From Cytidiella melzeri (Eukaryota > Basidiomycota > Agaricomycetes > Polyporales > Irpicaceae): a DNA stretch of 64,000 bases. Below are positions 53,326-63,100 of the stretch, piece after piece. Under the pieces are notes generated by a model that was given only the letters and a program-made list of their open reading frames with translations, did no database searches and had not been told where the DNA came from. The stretch is taken from positions 91,854-155,853 of the forward strand of contig JABYQR010000068.1 in assembly GCA_022592445.1 (NCBI GenBank), in the 5' to 3' direction. Both the position numbers and the translations under genes were made by a program. Numbering within the stretch: position 1 is the first letter of the stretch; the number at the start of each line of letters is the position of its first letter.

Positions 53326-53430
53326 TAATGGCTTTTCAGCTCCGGCTCACGGACTAGTAATTACCGGACTCTCTTTTGTTTTCCGTATATGGTCGCTCTA
53401 TTGTTCTTTCATCACGCGGACACATCTGTA
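53326..53430 (+). repeat. Copia-2 5' LTR, first part (U3)
   Basis: 105 bp of U3 with the same start (TAATGG) as the Copia-1 LTR. The last five bases (CTGTA) are the left copy of the Copia-1 target duplication. Confidence 0.8.
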
Positions 53431-53601
53431 TAATGGACTTTTGCGGCGCTACTCATGGACTTCGCCCCTATCAGACACTCTTTTGTCTCCTGTCTCATGA
53501 CTCCTTTGTAGTATGATCGCATCTTTTGTTTCATCACGCAGACACTGCCTCGTTGCCAGCTTCCTTGTAGTATATAACCCTTTCACCCTGGTTCTCTACT
53601 C

Positions 53602-53784
53602 CTCCATTGTGCTCTCATCTTCGCACCTGGAGTGAGTATTCCCCCCATTGCTCTTGCGTTATGTTATATGCTCATATGCCTGTTACCTAGTTAACTCGTC
53701 TCCGTGTGTACTAGGTACATTCTATATTCTCCATTGTGCTCTCATCTTCGCACCTGGATTAACTCGTCTCCGTGTGTACTAGGT
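53602..53784 (+). repeat. Tandem leader repeat: intron-bearing copy then intron-less copy
   Basis: Copy 1 is 53602-53631 plus 53691-53716, separated by the 59-nt insert 53632-53690. Copy 2 is 53729-53784 and is the same 56 bases without the insert. The identical arrangement occurs in the 3' LTR and, diverged, in Copia-2 and the remnant LTR at the window start. Confidence 0.9.
53632..53690 (+). other. Copia-1 LTR leader intron (5' LTR)
   Basis: 59 nt with donor GTGAGT, a TGCTCAT branch-like site near 53669, and acceptor ACCTAG. The donor is 61 nt after the TATA box, so it would lie about 30 nt into the transcript. The Copia-2 equivalent (59738-59794) keeps the ends and the ATATGCTCA region, but the middle has diverged. 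Confidence 0.65.
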
Positions 53785-53860
53785 CCCTACAGTCTGCAGT
53801 GGGTTTACGACAGCGCATCCACCCTTGCCTAAGTGACTACGTTCCCTCAACTCGTCATTA

Positions 53861-53873
53861 GGTTATGAGCCCC
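53861..53873 (+). other. Copia-1 primer-binding site (half initiator tRNA-Met)
   Basis: GGTTATGAGCCC directly after the LTR is complementary to the anticodon stem-loop of initiator tRNA-Met (GGGCTCATAACC), not to its 3' end. This is the half-tRNA priming known from Drosophila copia. Confidence 0.8.
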
Positions 53874-53981
53874 GCCTAGCTCTAATCTCCACACACTGTT
53901 CACCTGCTCCGTGCTCATCTAGCACATTCGCTCCTATACGTCCACACACACATATCCAGGTCCACATCCATATCCCTGATC

Positions 53982-55431
53982 ATGGCTACCTCCGCCTCTG
54001 CTGGTCCCTCTGCGGCCAACTCCTCTTTTGCCTCTACCACGGCACCTCCTCTCATCAAGATCGAATCGATCGCCAAGTTGACTGGTGCTTCCAACTGGAA
54101 GACATGGAACGCTGTCATCAAGCAGTACCTTCGCGTCACCAAGTCCCTGTCCCTCATCGACGGCACCCTCACTAAGCCAGATGCTAAGGATGCCGACTAC
54201 GAAAAATGGGAGATTGCTGACGCAAACGTTTCTCTCGTCCTGTTGAACACCGTTGACCCCACACTCCACCACCTCGTCGATACCGAGACCAAAACTGCTG
54301 CCGAGATCTACGCCACCTTGCATGCCAACTACTCCGCCACTACCACTCTCTCCGCTTTCCTCAAATTCAAGCAGTACTTCCTCTCTCAGATGGACGGCTC
54401 TCGCCCGTTCGTTGAGCAGATTGAGGAACATGGTCGCTTATGGAAGGAAGTCAGTGACTCTGGCATCCTCGACAACAAAGAGCTGCTCAAGATCTTCAGC
54501 CTCCTCTCGGTCATCCCTGACTCCTTTGGCAACATTGTCGAACCCATCCTCGCTGTCACTGCCCCCAAGGACCTCAAGTACGACGACATCCGCTCGCGCC
54601 TCATCGACGAGGCTTTGCGCAAGGGATCGTCAGACGTCTCTGCTGTCCGGGCAGGCAAGCAGGCTTCTTCAGCTTCGAACGCAAACAAGAAGAAGAAGAA
54701 GAAGTGCAACTTCTGTGGGTATACGGGTCACGTTGAGGGGGAGTGTAGGAAGAAGGCTGCTGCCTCCAAGGGCATCAAGAAGGAGAAGGAGAAAGGAAAG
54801 GGGAAAGAGTCGTCTGGTTCTACGTCGAATGGTTCCGCCGCTGTACATGTAGTTTCTGCTGAGGACCCCGAGTCCAAAGCCTCCAACGCCGCTGTTTACT
54901 GGTACACCGCTGGCTCTACGCCATGGATGCTTGATTCCGGCTGCACGAAACACATTACCAACGACATCAACGACTTCACTGAGTACAAGGCATTTGCTAC
55001 GCCGCACTTCGCTACGCTGGCAAACTCGTCTAAGACTACGATGTCTACACTTGGTTCAGGTCGCGTGTCTGGCACCACAACCGTCGACGGAGGCAGCTCA
55101 CAGTGCAGCTTGACAACGTCTTGTACTGCCCGAGCATTGCTGAACGCATGATTGCTATCTCCTGCCTTGATTCCAAGGGATTCTCCACTGTCTTTTCAGA
55201 CGGGGGAGCTCGGATCTATAAAGAAAACAAGACCTACGGCTTAGGTTCTCTCAGGGGCGGCCAGTATTGGTTGGAACTCACCATTTCAACTCCAAACGTC
55301 GCCTCCTCCACGCACTCTGCCACTGCTCCCATTGACCTCGTTCACCAACGCTTCGGTCATCTCAACTTCGAAGCCCTTCAAAAGCTACGTTCTGAAGACT
55401 CTCCTGTCAAGGGACTGGCTCTCAGCGAGGC
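53982..55431 (+). pseudogene. Copia-1 gag-protease and start of integrase, frameshifted
   Basis: The Gag head contains KLTGASNWKTWN, followed by a zinc knuckle CNFCGYTGHVEGEC. A retropepsin follows with WMLDSGCTKHIT (catalytic DSG). Near 55090 one base is missing relative to Copia-2, moving the frame; the second frame then gives NVLYCPSIAERMIAISCLDS and the HHCC part HQRFGHLNFEALQKL. The frame ends at the solo-LTR target duplication (GAGGC, 55427-55431). The start MATSASAGPS follows a 120-nt leader after the PBS. Confidence 0.88.
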
Positions 55432-56191
55432 TGTCACGGAGACGGAGCTCGACGTAACAACTAGGGACACGGAGTGGAAGACGACGACGAGGTGGTGGCA
55501 GGCGTATAGCACAATGCTCTCACCAGCTATAGACCTTATACAGATATCTAGCCCAGTAAAGACCAAGTTAGTATTGGGTACTACCAGCTATGTAGTACAG
55601 AGGGGGTTTTGCTTACCTAGCCCAGTAAAGACCAAGAGGTCGAGATGGGGGGCTAGGAGCGTACATGTAGCAGTATATATAGACTTCAGGGACCTGCGCA
55701 CAGACCATGTTGAGGGCAGGCTTTGCAAGAAGCCGTGTGAACGAAGAACAAAAGGACTACCTAAAGGAGAACAATAGCTATTGTCTAGACCTTGCCAAGA
55801 ACTCTACCCGTGAGAGAATCTATCTAAAAGGGGACCAACTATTGTATTCCATTCCCACACCTGTGAGAACATCCTTCCATAAAGAGAACAATAGGGAAAG
55901 AACAATAAGGAGTCCATGTGGACGTCATTTATGACATCAAACCCTAGCTATGGGCTGAGCCATGTGTCTGGAGCCATGTGGGCTTACTTAAGCTAAGTCA
56001 CATGCCAGTGTGACGTAGTAGCAAGTAATGTGACCGTGTGGAGCGTCTAAGCCACGTGATACGGGCGCTTAATAGACGTGCAAAGGAGTTTATGCAGAGA
56101 GAATTGAAACTAGGTTGTAGCCCGGAGTTTTACAGATAAAAACAAGAGGTAAATTGCGAAAATTAAGGGCTAGTCAGGGCCATCCATGACA
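55432..56191 (-). mobile_element. Solo LTR of a different family inserted in Copia-1 pol
   Basis: 760 bp starting TGTCACGG and ending CCATGACA on the plus strand (inverted ends TGTCA/TGACA). It is flanked by GAGGC on both sides (55427-55431 and 56192-56196). There is no internal coding region, so it is the product of LTR-LTR recombination. Orientation is minus by the TATA box (55674-55681, reverse) and the intron-like segment. The ends suit a Gypsy-type element, but the family cannot be fixed from an LTR alone. Confidence 0.9.
55548..55616 (-). other. Intron-like segment in the solo LTR
   Basis: On the minus strand: donor GTAAGC, perfect branch site TACTAAC (55567-55573), acceptor GGGCTAG; 69 nt. 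The 20 bases before the donor (plus strand 55617-55636) are repeated as the last 20 bases of the segment (55548-55567). The donor is 65 nt after the TATA box. Confidence 0.6.
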
Positions 56192-59100
56192 GAGGCCCCT
56201 CGTTCCGAACACGTCTGCGAGGGCTGTGCTTTGGGAAAGCAGCATAGGCGACCCTTTCCTCCATCCTCCACTCCTCGTGCATCTCGACCATTCGACCTCA
56301 TTCACACTGATCTTGCCGGTCCCATGCAGACCGCGTCTATCAATGGCGGAAATCTGTACATGCTCACGTACATCGATGACTGCACCGACGACGTCTGGGT
56401 GTACTTTCTTAAACACAAAGACGAGCAAGAACAGAGGTTCGAGGACTTCCGCGCTATGGTCAAGACACAGTTTGGTTGCGACATCAAGATCCTCCGCTCC
56501 GACAGGGGGGGAGAATACCAGTCGAAGAGATTCATTCAACGGCTGAAGGATCTTGGTATAATCCACCAACGCACAACCCCTGACACGCCCCAACAGAATG
56601 GCAAAGCTGAGTGCTACAACCGTACGATTGTCGAACCTGCGAAAGCCATGCTCCATGCTGCAGGGTTGTCCAAGGGATTCTGGGAGGAAGCTGTGAAGAC
56701 AGCTGTGCACGTTCGTAATCGGGCTCCTAAGAAGTCCTTGAACTGGAGGACACCATACGAGAAACTCACAGGCGCACCACCGGATGTATCCTACTTCCGT
56801 GTGTTTGGCTGCCTGGCCTATCGCCTCATCCACAAGGATCATCGACGGAAGTTGGAGCCTAACGCTCAACCTCTTGTCTTTGTTGGGTATGAAGCGGGTT
56901 CTAAAGGTTACCGCCTCTGGGACAAACATACCCATAAGATTGTTGCGAGTACAGACGTAGTATTCGACGAAACAGTCTTTCCTAACCGTCCTAACTCTAC
57001 ACCCCCGCGTTCGAGCGCACCTCAACCAACACCGCCCACTTACTTCGAACTTGAAACTCCATCCTTTCACACGCCCTCTCAGCAGCCGGCTACTATCACG
57101 CCACATGTGCCTACCACTCAGCAACTGCCTCCTCTCAGCGCACCATCTACGGACGTTCGTATGGAACGGACACCATCCTTGCAGATGCCGTCACAGATAC
57201 CGCGCCCCTCTTCCACTCCTCGACCATCCACGCCAGCCACACCTTCACCATACCCTAGCATCTCGCAGGGCAAAGGAAAGGCACCAGATCAGTTCTTCAC
57301 GCCGAAGACTGAATTCTCATCCTCACCGTTCAGACCAACCCCTTCGTCGTCTCGAGTTGTAGAATCACCCAAAGTCGAACCAAATCCCAATCGTCCCTCA
57401 GCACACGACTATCTGCCCATATCAAATCCTGCTCATCAGCTTCCCCGCTGCACTACGCGCGAACAAAAGCGACTGGATTCCATCTGGCAGGCAGCAAGTG
57501 AGGATGATGTTTGACGGGCTACACAATCTCGAGGCAACAAGCTCCCTTACAACCGCAAACACCGAGCAGCAGCAGTCCTCGCAGACGAAACTGACTTAGT
57601 CCTAGCGGCAGCTGTAACACCTCAGGGGGAGCCTCGTTCATACAGACAGGCTATGGGTTCTGAGGACAAGGATGACTGGTACGCGGCAATGGAGACTGAA
57701 TTCAAAGGTCTCCAGGACTCAGGAACGTGGGACCTCGTCGATTTACCTCAAGGTCGCAAGGCGATCAAGAGTAAATGGGTATACAAGCTCAAACTCGACA
57801 AGGACGGCAATGTTGACCGTTACAAGGCACGGCTGGTAGCTAAAGGATTTGAGCAAATTCAAGGCATCGACTACGAAGACACCTTCGCTCCCGTCGCCCG
57901 TCTGGAATCTTGGCGATATCTCGTTGCCCTGGCAGCCACTCTAGACTGGGAAATCCACCAAATCGACTTCCATCAGGCGTATTTGAACGGATCTTTGGAC
58001 GAGGAGGTTTATATGGAGCAACCTGAAGGCTTCGTGGTGGCCGAAGGCAAAGTATGTCGCCTTCGGAAAGCAATCTATGGCCTCAAGCAAGCAGAACGCC
58101 AATGGTTCCTCACGCTAAAGGCATGCCTCGAACAACTTGGATTCACCTGTCATGACACTGGTGACGTCTCTATTTTTGTTCGTCGACGAGGGGGAGACCT
58201 CGAAATCCTCGTTGTTTACGTCGACGATCTTACCATGATGGGCAACAGCATTGCTCTGCTGAAGGAAACGAAGACCGCGCTCCGCTCGCACTTCGAACTC
58301 AAGGACTTGGGGGAACTCAAGCACTATCTTGCTATCCGCGTCACTAGGGATAGGGGGAGCCGCCGCATATACCTGGATCAGGAGGTATACATCAACAATG
58401 TTCTCAAGCGCTTTGGACATGAGGACACAAATCCTGCGTCAACACCTCTCCCAACAGGTATCAAGTTGGAGAAGAACAAAGAGGATCCTTCACAATGCAA
58501 TCCAAAACTCATTCATGAATACCGCAGTCTTCTTGGCTCCCTTATGTATGCCATGCCCGGTACTCACCCTGATATTGCCTTTGCAGTTGCTCGGCTTTGT
58601 CAATATCAGTCAAACCCCATGCAGTCTTATCTCAAGGCTGCAAGACATGTCCTTTGCTACCTCCATGGCACATCCTCCCTCCGGCTCTGTCTAGGCCACA
58701 GTGACACTCGAGAAGATCAACTTGTTGGATACACCAACGCTGACTTTGCCAGTGATACCGACAACTCTCTCTCCACCTCAGGCTGGGCCTTCTTCCTCAG
58801 CAATGGAGCTGTATGCTGGTCATCTTGCAAGCAGCAGTCCGTTGCCAAATCCACCTTCGACTCTGAGTACTACGCAGCACACGAAGCCTGCGAACAACTC
58901 AAATGGCTGAATGACTTGGCAGACCAAATCGACATCCCTCTCAACCTTCCTATCACGCTTTATTGCGACAACAAGAGTGCTGTCGATGCTTCAAAATCTC
59001 CAAATGTCAAACACCGCTCAAAACATACCCGAGTCAAGGCGCACGCAGTACACGAATGCTTCAACGAAGGCCTTGTCGAACTGATTCGAATCCCTGGAAC

Positions 59101-59206
59101 AGATAATCCTGCTGACATCTTTACGAAGCCACTTCCTCATGATGTTCACGCTCGACATTGCAAGGCTCTTGGACTCGTCCAGTATCGTCTCGCCGAGGGG
59201 GAGTAA
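56192..59206 (+). pseudogene. Copia-1 integrase, reverse transcriptase, RNase H
   Basis: Continues the frame after the solo LTR. The HHCC cysteines are in CEGCALGK. The integrase D,D-E is in DLAGPMQ, SDRGGEYQS and QQNGKAE. A TGA at 57512 breaks an otherwise continuous frame. The RT follows (KSKWVYKLKLDKDG; YVDDLTMMG), then RNase H (STSGWAFF; KSTFDSEYYA). At the first RNase H acidic position it reads YTNADFA, whereas Copia-2 has YTDADFA, so a catalytic Asp is probably lost. The stop codon TAA is also the first three bases of the 3' LTR. Confidence 0.9.
59195..59203 (+). other. Copia-1 polypurine tract
   Basis: GAGGGGGAG, immediately 5' of the 3' LTR; it primes plus-strand DNA synthesis. It lies inside the last codons of pol. 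Confidence 0.85.
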
Positions 59207-59633
59207 TGGACTTTTGCGGCGCTACTCATGGACTTCGCCCCTATCAGACACTCTTTTGTCTCCTGTCTCATGACTCCTTTGTAGTATGATCGCATCTTTT
59301 GTTTTATCACGCGGACACTGCCTCGTTGCCAGCTTCCTTGTAGTATATAACCCTTTCACCCTGGTTCTCTACTCCTCCATTGTGCTCTCATCTTCGCACC
59401 TGGAGTGAGTATTTCCCCCATTGCTCTTGCGTTATGTTATATGCTCATATGCCTGTTACCTAGTTAACTCGTCTCCGTGTGTACTAGGTACATTCTATAT
59501 TCTCCATTGTGCTCTCATCTTCGCACCTGGATTAACTCGTCTCCGTGTGTACTAGGTCCCTACAGTCTGCAGTGGGTTTACGACAGCGCATCCACCCTTG
59601 CCTAAGTGACTACGTTCCCTCAACTCGTCATTA
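59204..59633 (+). repeat. Copia-1 3' LTR
   Basis: 430 bp, same ends as the 5' LTR, three mismatches counted. TATATAA at 59344; leader intron at 59405-59463; the intron-less copy follows. Confidence 0.93.
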
Positions 59634-59972
59634 CTGTATCACAGATATTCCTTTTTGGGTCGCCTGAGGGCTCTGTCTTATATACCTTCGCCCCCGCTCC
59701 TGACACTCCATCGTGCTCTTTCTCTTTCGCACCTGGAGTAAGTATTCTTCGTTGTCCCTCACATATGCAATATGCTCACAGCCTGTACCTGTAGTTAACT
59801 CGCTTCACTCGTGTGTCTTAGGTATAGTCATTATGCTATCGTGCTCTTTCTCTTTCGCACCTGGATTAACTCGCTTCACTCATGTGTCTTAGGTCCTTAC
59901 GACGGCAAGTGGGATTACGACTGCGCATCCATCCCTGCCTCTAGACATGTTGAATACATTCGACCGGCTTTA
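59634..59972 (+). repeat. Copia-2 5' LTR, second part
   Basis: Starts with the right copy of the CTGTA duplication. TATATA at 59679, donor of the leader intron at 59738 (59 nt later), and the intron-less copy at about 59838-59892. Ends GGCTTTA directly before the PBS. Without Copia-1 the LTR would be about 439 bp. Confidence 0.85.
59738..59794 (+). other. Copia-2 LTR leader intron
   Basis: 57 nt with donor GTAAGT, a TGCTCAC branch-like site and acceptor CTGTAG. It interrupts CGCACCTGGA / TTAACTCGCTTCACT, which recurs uninterrupted at 59856-59880. Confidence 0.65.
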
Positions 59973-59984
59973 GGTTATGAGCCC
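59973..59984 (+). other. Copia-2 primer-binding site (half initiator tRNA-Met)
   Basis: GGTTATGAGCCC directly after the LTR, same as Copia-1. Confidence 0.8.
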
Positions 59985-60102
59985 CGCCTGACTCTAATCC
60001 ACACTCGTCGTTCACCTTATCGCGCCTATCTGCGCTTCGCTCCAATCAACGTTGACACACGACTCCAGGTCTCTATATCCATATCCTTAACGTCCTACCA
60101 AC

Positions 60103-63100
60103 ATGTCGAGCACCACACCTCCCACAGGTGGTTCGGCATCGTCTGGCCCTGCTGGGTCCACTCCTGCCTCTGCAGGCCCCTCTGCCGCTGGTTTGTCGTT
60201 TGTCAAGAACACTTCCAGCAACTTCTCGTTCATCAAACTCGACTCGCTGCCTAAGCTGACTGGTGCCAACAACTGGAAGGAATGGAACATGCTGTTCATC
60301 CAGTTTCTCAAGACGCAAGCCGCGTCTGGCATGGTTGATCCTTCTCTGGTCAAGCCCGCGTCCACCGACACGGACTACGACGACTGGTGCAAGGCCGACG
60401 CCAACATCACTCTGGTTCTCCTCGCGACCGTCGACAGCTCTCTCCACCATCTCTTCGACCTCGAGACCAACTCCGCCGCCGAGATCTACGCTAAGCTTAA
60501 GGCCAACTACTCCGCCTCGACCACTCTCTCTGCGTTCCTCAAGTTCAAGCATCCGATCGCGCCTCATCGACGAGGCTAAGCGAAAGGAATCGCCTTCAGT
60601 CTCTGCGGTCAAGTTCAACAAGTCTTCGGCTTTGTCCTCGTCGGGCAAGTCAAAGAAGCAGTGCGGGTTCTGCAAGTACAAGGGTCATACAGAGGACGAG
60701 TGTCGTAAGAAGAAGGCTGCCATTGAGGAGGCAAGGAAAGGGGGAAAAGGAGGAAAGGACAAGGGGAAGAAGGAATCTTCTGGGTCACCATCATCGTCTA
60801 ACGGTTCTGCTGCTGTACATGTAGTCTCTGCTGAGGACTCCGCGTCCGAAGCCGCCAACGTCGCGAATATAGATGTTATGTTTTATGCTTCGGGTGAAAC
60901 ACCCTGGATGCTCGACTCAGGCTGTACGAGACACATCACCAACAACCTCAACGACTTCCACGACTACAAGCCGTTTGCTACGCCGTCGTTTGCGACATTG
61001 GCTGATGCTTCGAAGACTTCAATGTCTACGCTTGGGTCTGGGAGCGTACGTGGAACTGTACACATTGATGGAAAGCAGCTCACAGCGCAGTTTGACAACG
61101 TCTTATACTGCCCGGGCATCGCTTACCGACTCATTTCGATTTCCTGTCTTGACTCCAAAGGATTCTCTACCGTTTTCACTGGCGGTAAAGCACGGATACA
61201 CAAGAATGATACCACCTACGGCATAGGTACTCTCAGGGGCGGTCAATACTGGTTGGGACTTCGTGTCTCTTCTTCGTCGGTCGCCTCCTCCACGCACACG
61301 CACTCGTCACCCATTGACCTTGTACACCAACGCTATGGTCACCTGAACTGGGAAGCACTACAGAAGCTACGCTCTGACAACTCCCCGGTGACAGGTCTGA
61401 CTATCAACAAGAAGACTTCTCGCTCTGAACACGCATGCGAAGGTTGTCAACTCGGCAAGGCCACACGACGCACATTCCATTCGTCCTCGACACCTCGCGC
61501 GGACAAACCTTTCGATCTCATCCACACTGACTTGGCTGGACCTATGCAGAACTCTTCTGTAAATGGCAGACACCTCTACATGCTCACGTACATCGACGAC
61601 TGCTCTGACAATGTCTGGATTTATTTCCTGAAACACAAAGACGAACAGGAGCAGAAGTTCGAGAAGTTCCGTCAGCTGGTCAAAACTCAGTTCGAGAGGG
61701 ATATCAAGATTCTTCGCTCTGACAGGGGCGGTGAATACCAGTCGAAGCGCTTCGTGCAACGATTGAAGGATCTTGGCATTGTCCATCAGCGCACCACCCC
61801 AGATACACCACAACAAAATGGCAAGGCTGAGCGTTTCAACCGCACCATCATGGAGGCTGCGCTCTCTATGCTTTACGCCGCCGGGATGTCCAAAGGATTC
61901 TGGGAAGAAGCCGTGAAAACCGCTGTGCATGTGCGCAACCGAGCACCCAAACGGTCTCTGGATTGGAGGACACCATTCGAGATTATCACTGGCTCCAAGC
62001 CGGATGTTTCATACTTCCGTGTTTTTGGTTGCCTAGCCTATCGCCATATTCACAAGGATCATCGCAGGAAGCTCAATGCTCACGCTCAGCCTCTTGTGCA
62101 TGTTGGGTATGAAGTGGGTTCTAAAGGTTACCGCTTATGGGACAAACATACTCATAAGATCGTCTTGAGTACTGACGTTGTATTCGACGAACTGATCTTT
62201 CCTAACCGTCCTTCACCTCCTACTCAACCATCTTCGAGCATTCCAACCTCTCCGCCGACCACGTACGATCTTGAACTCTCACTCCCTTTAACGCCCTCTT
62301 CGCAGCCGGCTACTACCACGTCGCAAGTGCCCCCAACTCAACAACCACCTCCTCCTGACGCAACATCCACGTCGGCTCCTACGCCTTCACGGATACCGCG
62401 TCCCTCTACTCCTATTCCGAGTTCGTCCACATCTGCTGAACCAGAGCCTAACTCTTCATCCACGCCACTCTTGCCTTCCAAACGGAAAGGCCCTCCTGTC
62501 GTACCCTCTCCCAAACTCGAGCCAAATCCCAATCGTCTTCCGGCCGCTTCTCCACATGACTACCTTCCATTCTCCAACCCGGCTCATGCTGGTGTTACAC
62601 GTCGTTCACAACGCACTGTTGTACCTCGTGATGTGAAGCGTCTCCAGTCTATGTGGGCTGCTACTGAACAAGAGATTGAGGAGACGACTCGGGCTCGCGG
62701 TAACAAGGTCCCCTACAAAGGCAAAGGCAAAGCGAAAGCTGACGCCAGCGCTGTCCTCTCTGACGAGCAGGTCGTCATGCTGGCAGCGGCAGTTACGCCT
62801 CAGGGGGAGCCTCGTACCTATCGGCAGGCTATGGGTTCACCGGATCGAGATGACTGGCGTGCAGCTATGGAGGCCGAAATCAAAGGTCTCCAGGACACTG
62901 GAACATGGAAACTAGTTGATTTGCCCCTGGTCGCAAGGCGATCAAGAGCAAATGGGTTTACAAACTCAAACTCGACAAGGACGGTAATGTTGATCGTTAT
63001 AAGGCACGTCTGGTAGCCAAGGGTTTTGAGCAAGTTCAAGGCATCGATTTCACAGACACCTTCGCTCCCGTCGCCCGTCTGGAGTCTTGGCGATACCTTG

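Larger units (their letters stand above)
53431..53860 (+). repeat. Copia-1 5' LTR
   Basis: 430 bp with short terminal inverted repeats TAATG...CATTA. TATATAA at 53571-53577. A doubled leader segment (53602-53784) contains one intron-like insert. The PBS follows directly. Confidence 0.93.
53431..59633 (+). mobile_element. Copia-1: Ty1/Copia retrotransposon with both LTRs
   Basis: 6.2 kb with two 430-bp LTRs, a primer site, gag-protease-integrase-RT-RNase H and a polypurine tract. It is flanked by the 5-bp duplication CTGTA (53426-53430 and 59634-59638). I count three differences between the LTRs (near 53532, 53543 and 53643 of the left copy), so the insertion is recent. It is nevertheless non-autonomous: a solo LTR interrupts pol, and there is one frameshift and one stop codon. 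Confidence 0.93.

Noticed and set aside
53358..53430. Copia-2 LTR starting at TAATTACC
   Set aside because: An earlier TAATGGCTTTT at 53326 aligns from its first base with the Copia-1 LTR, including the following GGCTC/CGGACT stretch.
56174..57124. 316-codon minus-strand frame
   Set aside because: Antisense of the Copia-1 integrase; no motif of its own.
57512..57514. Programmed stop readthrough in Copia-1 pol
   Set aside because: The TGA is absent from the aligned Copia-2 stretch and the copy has other lesions, so a chance mutation is simpler.
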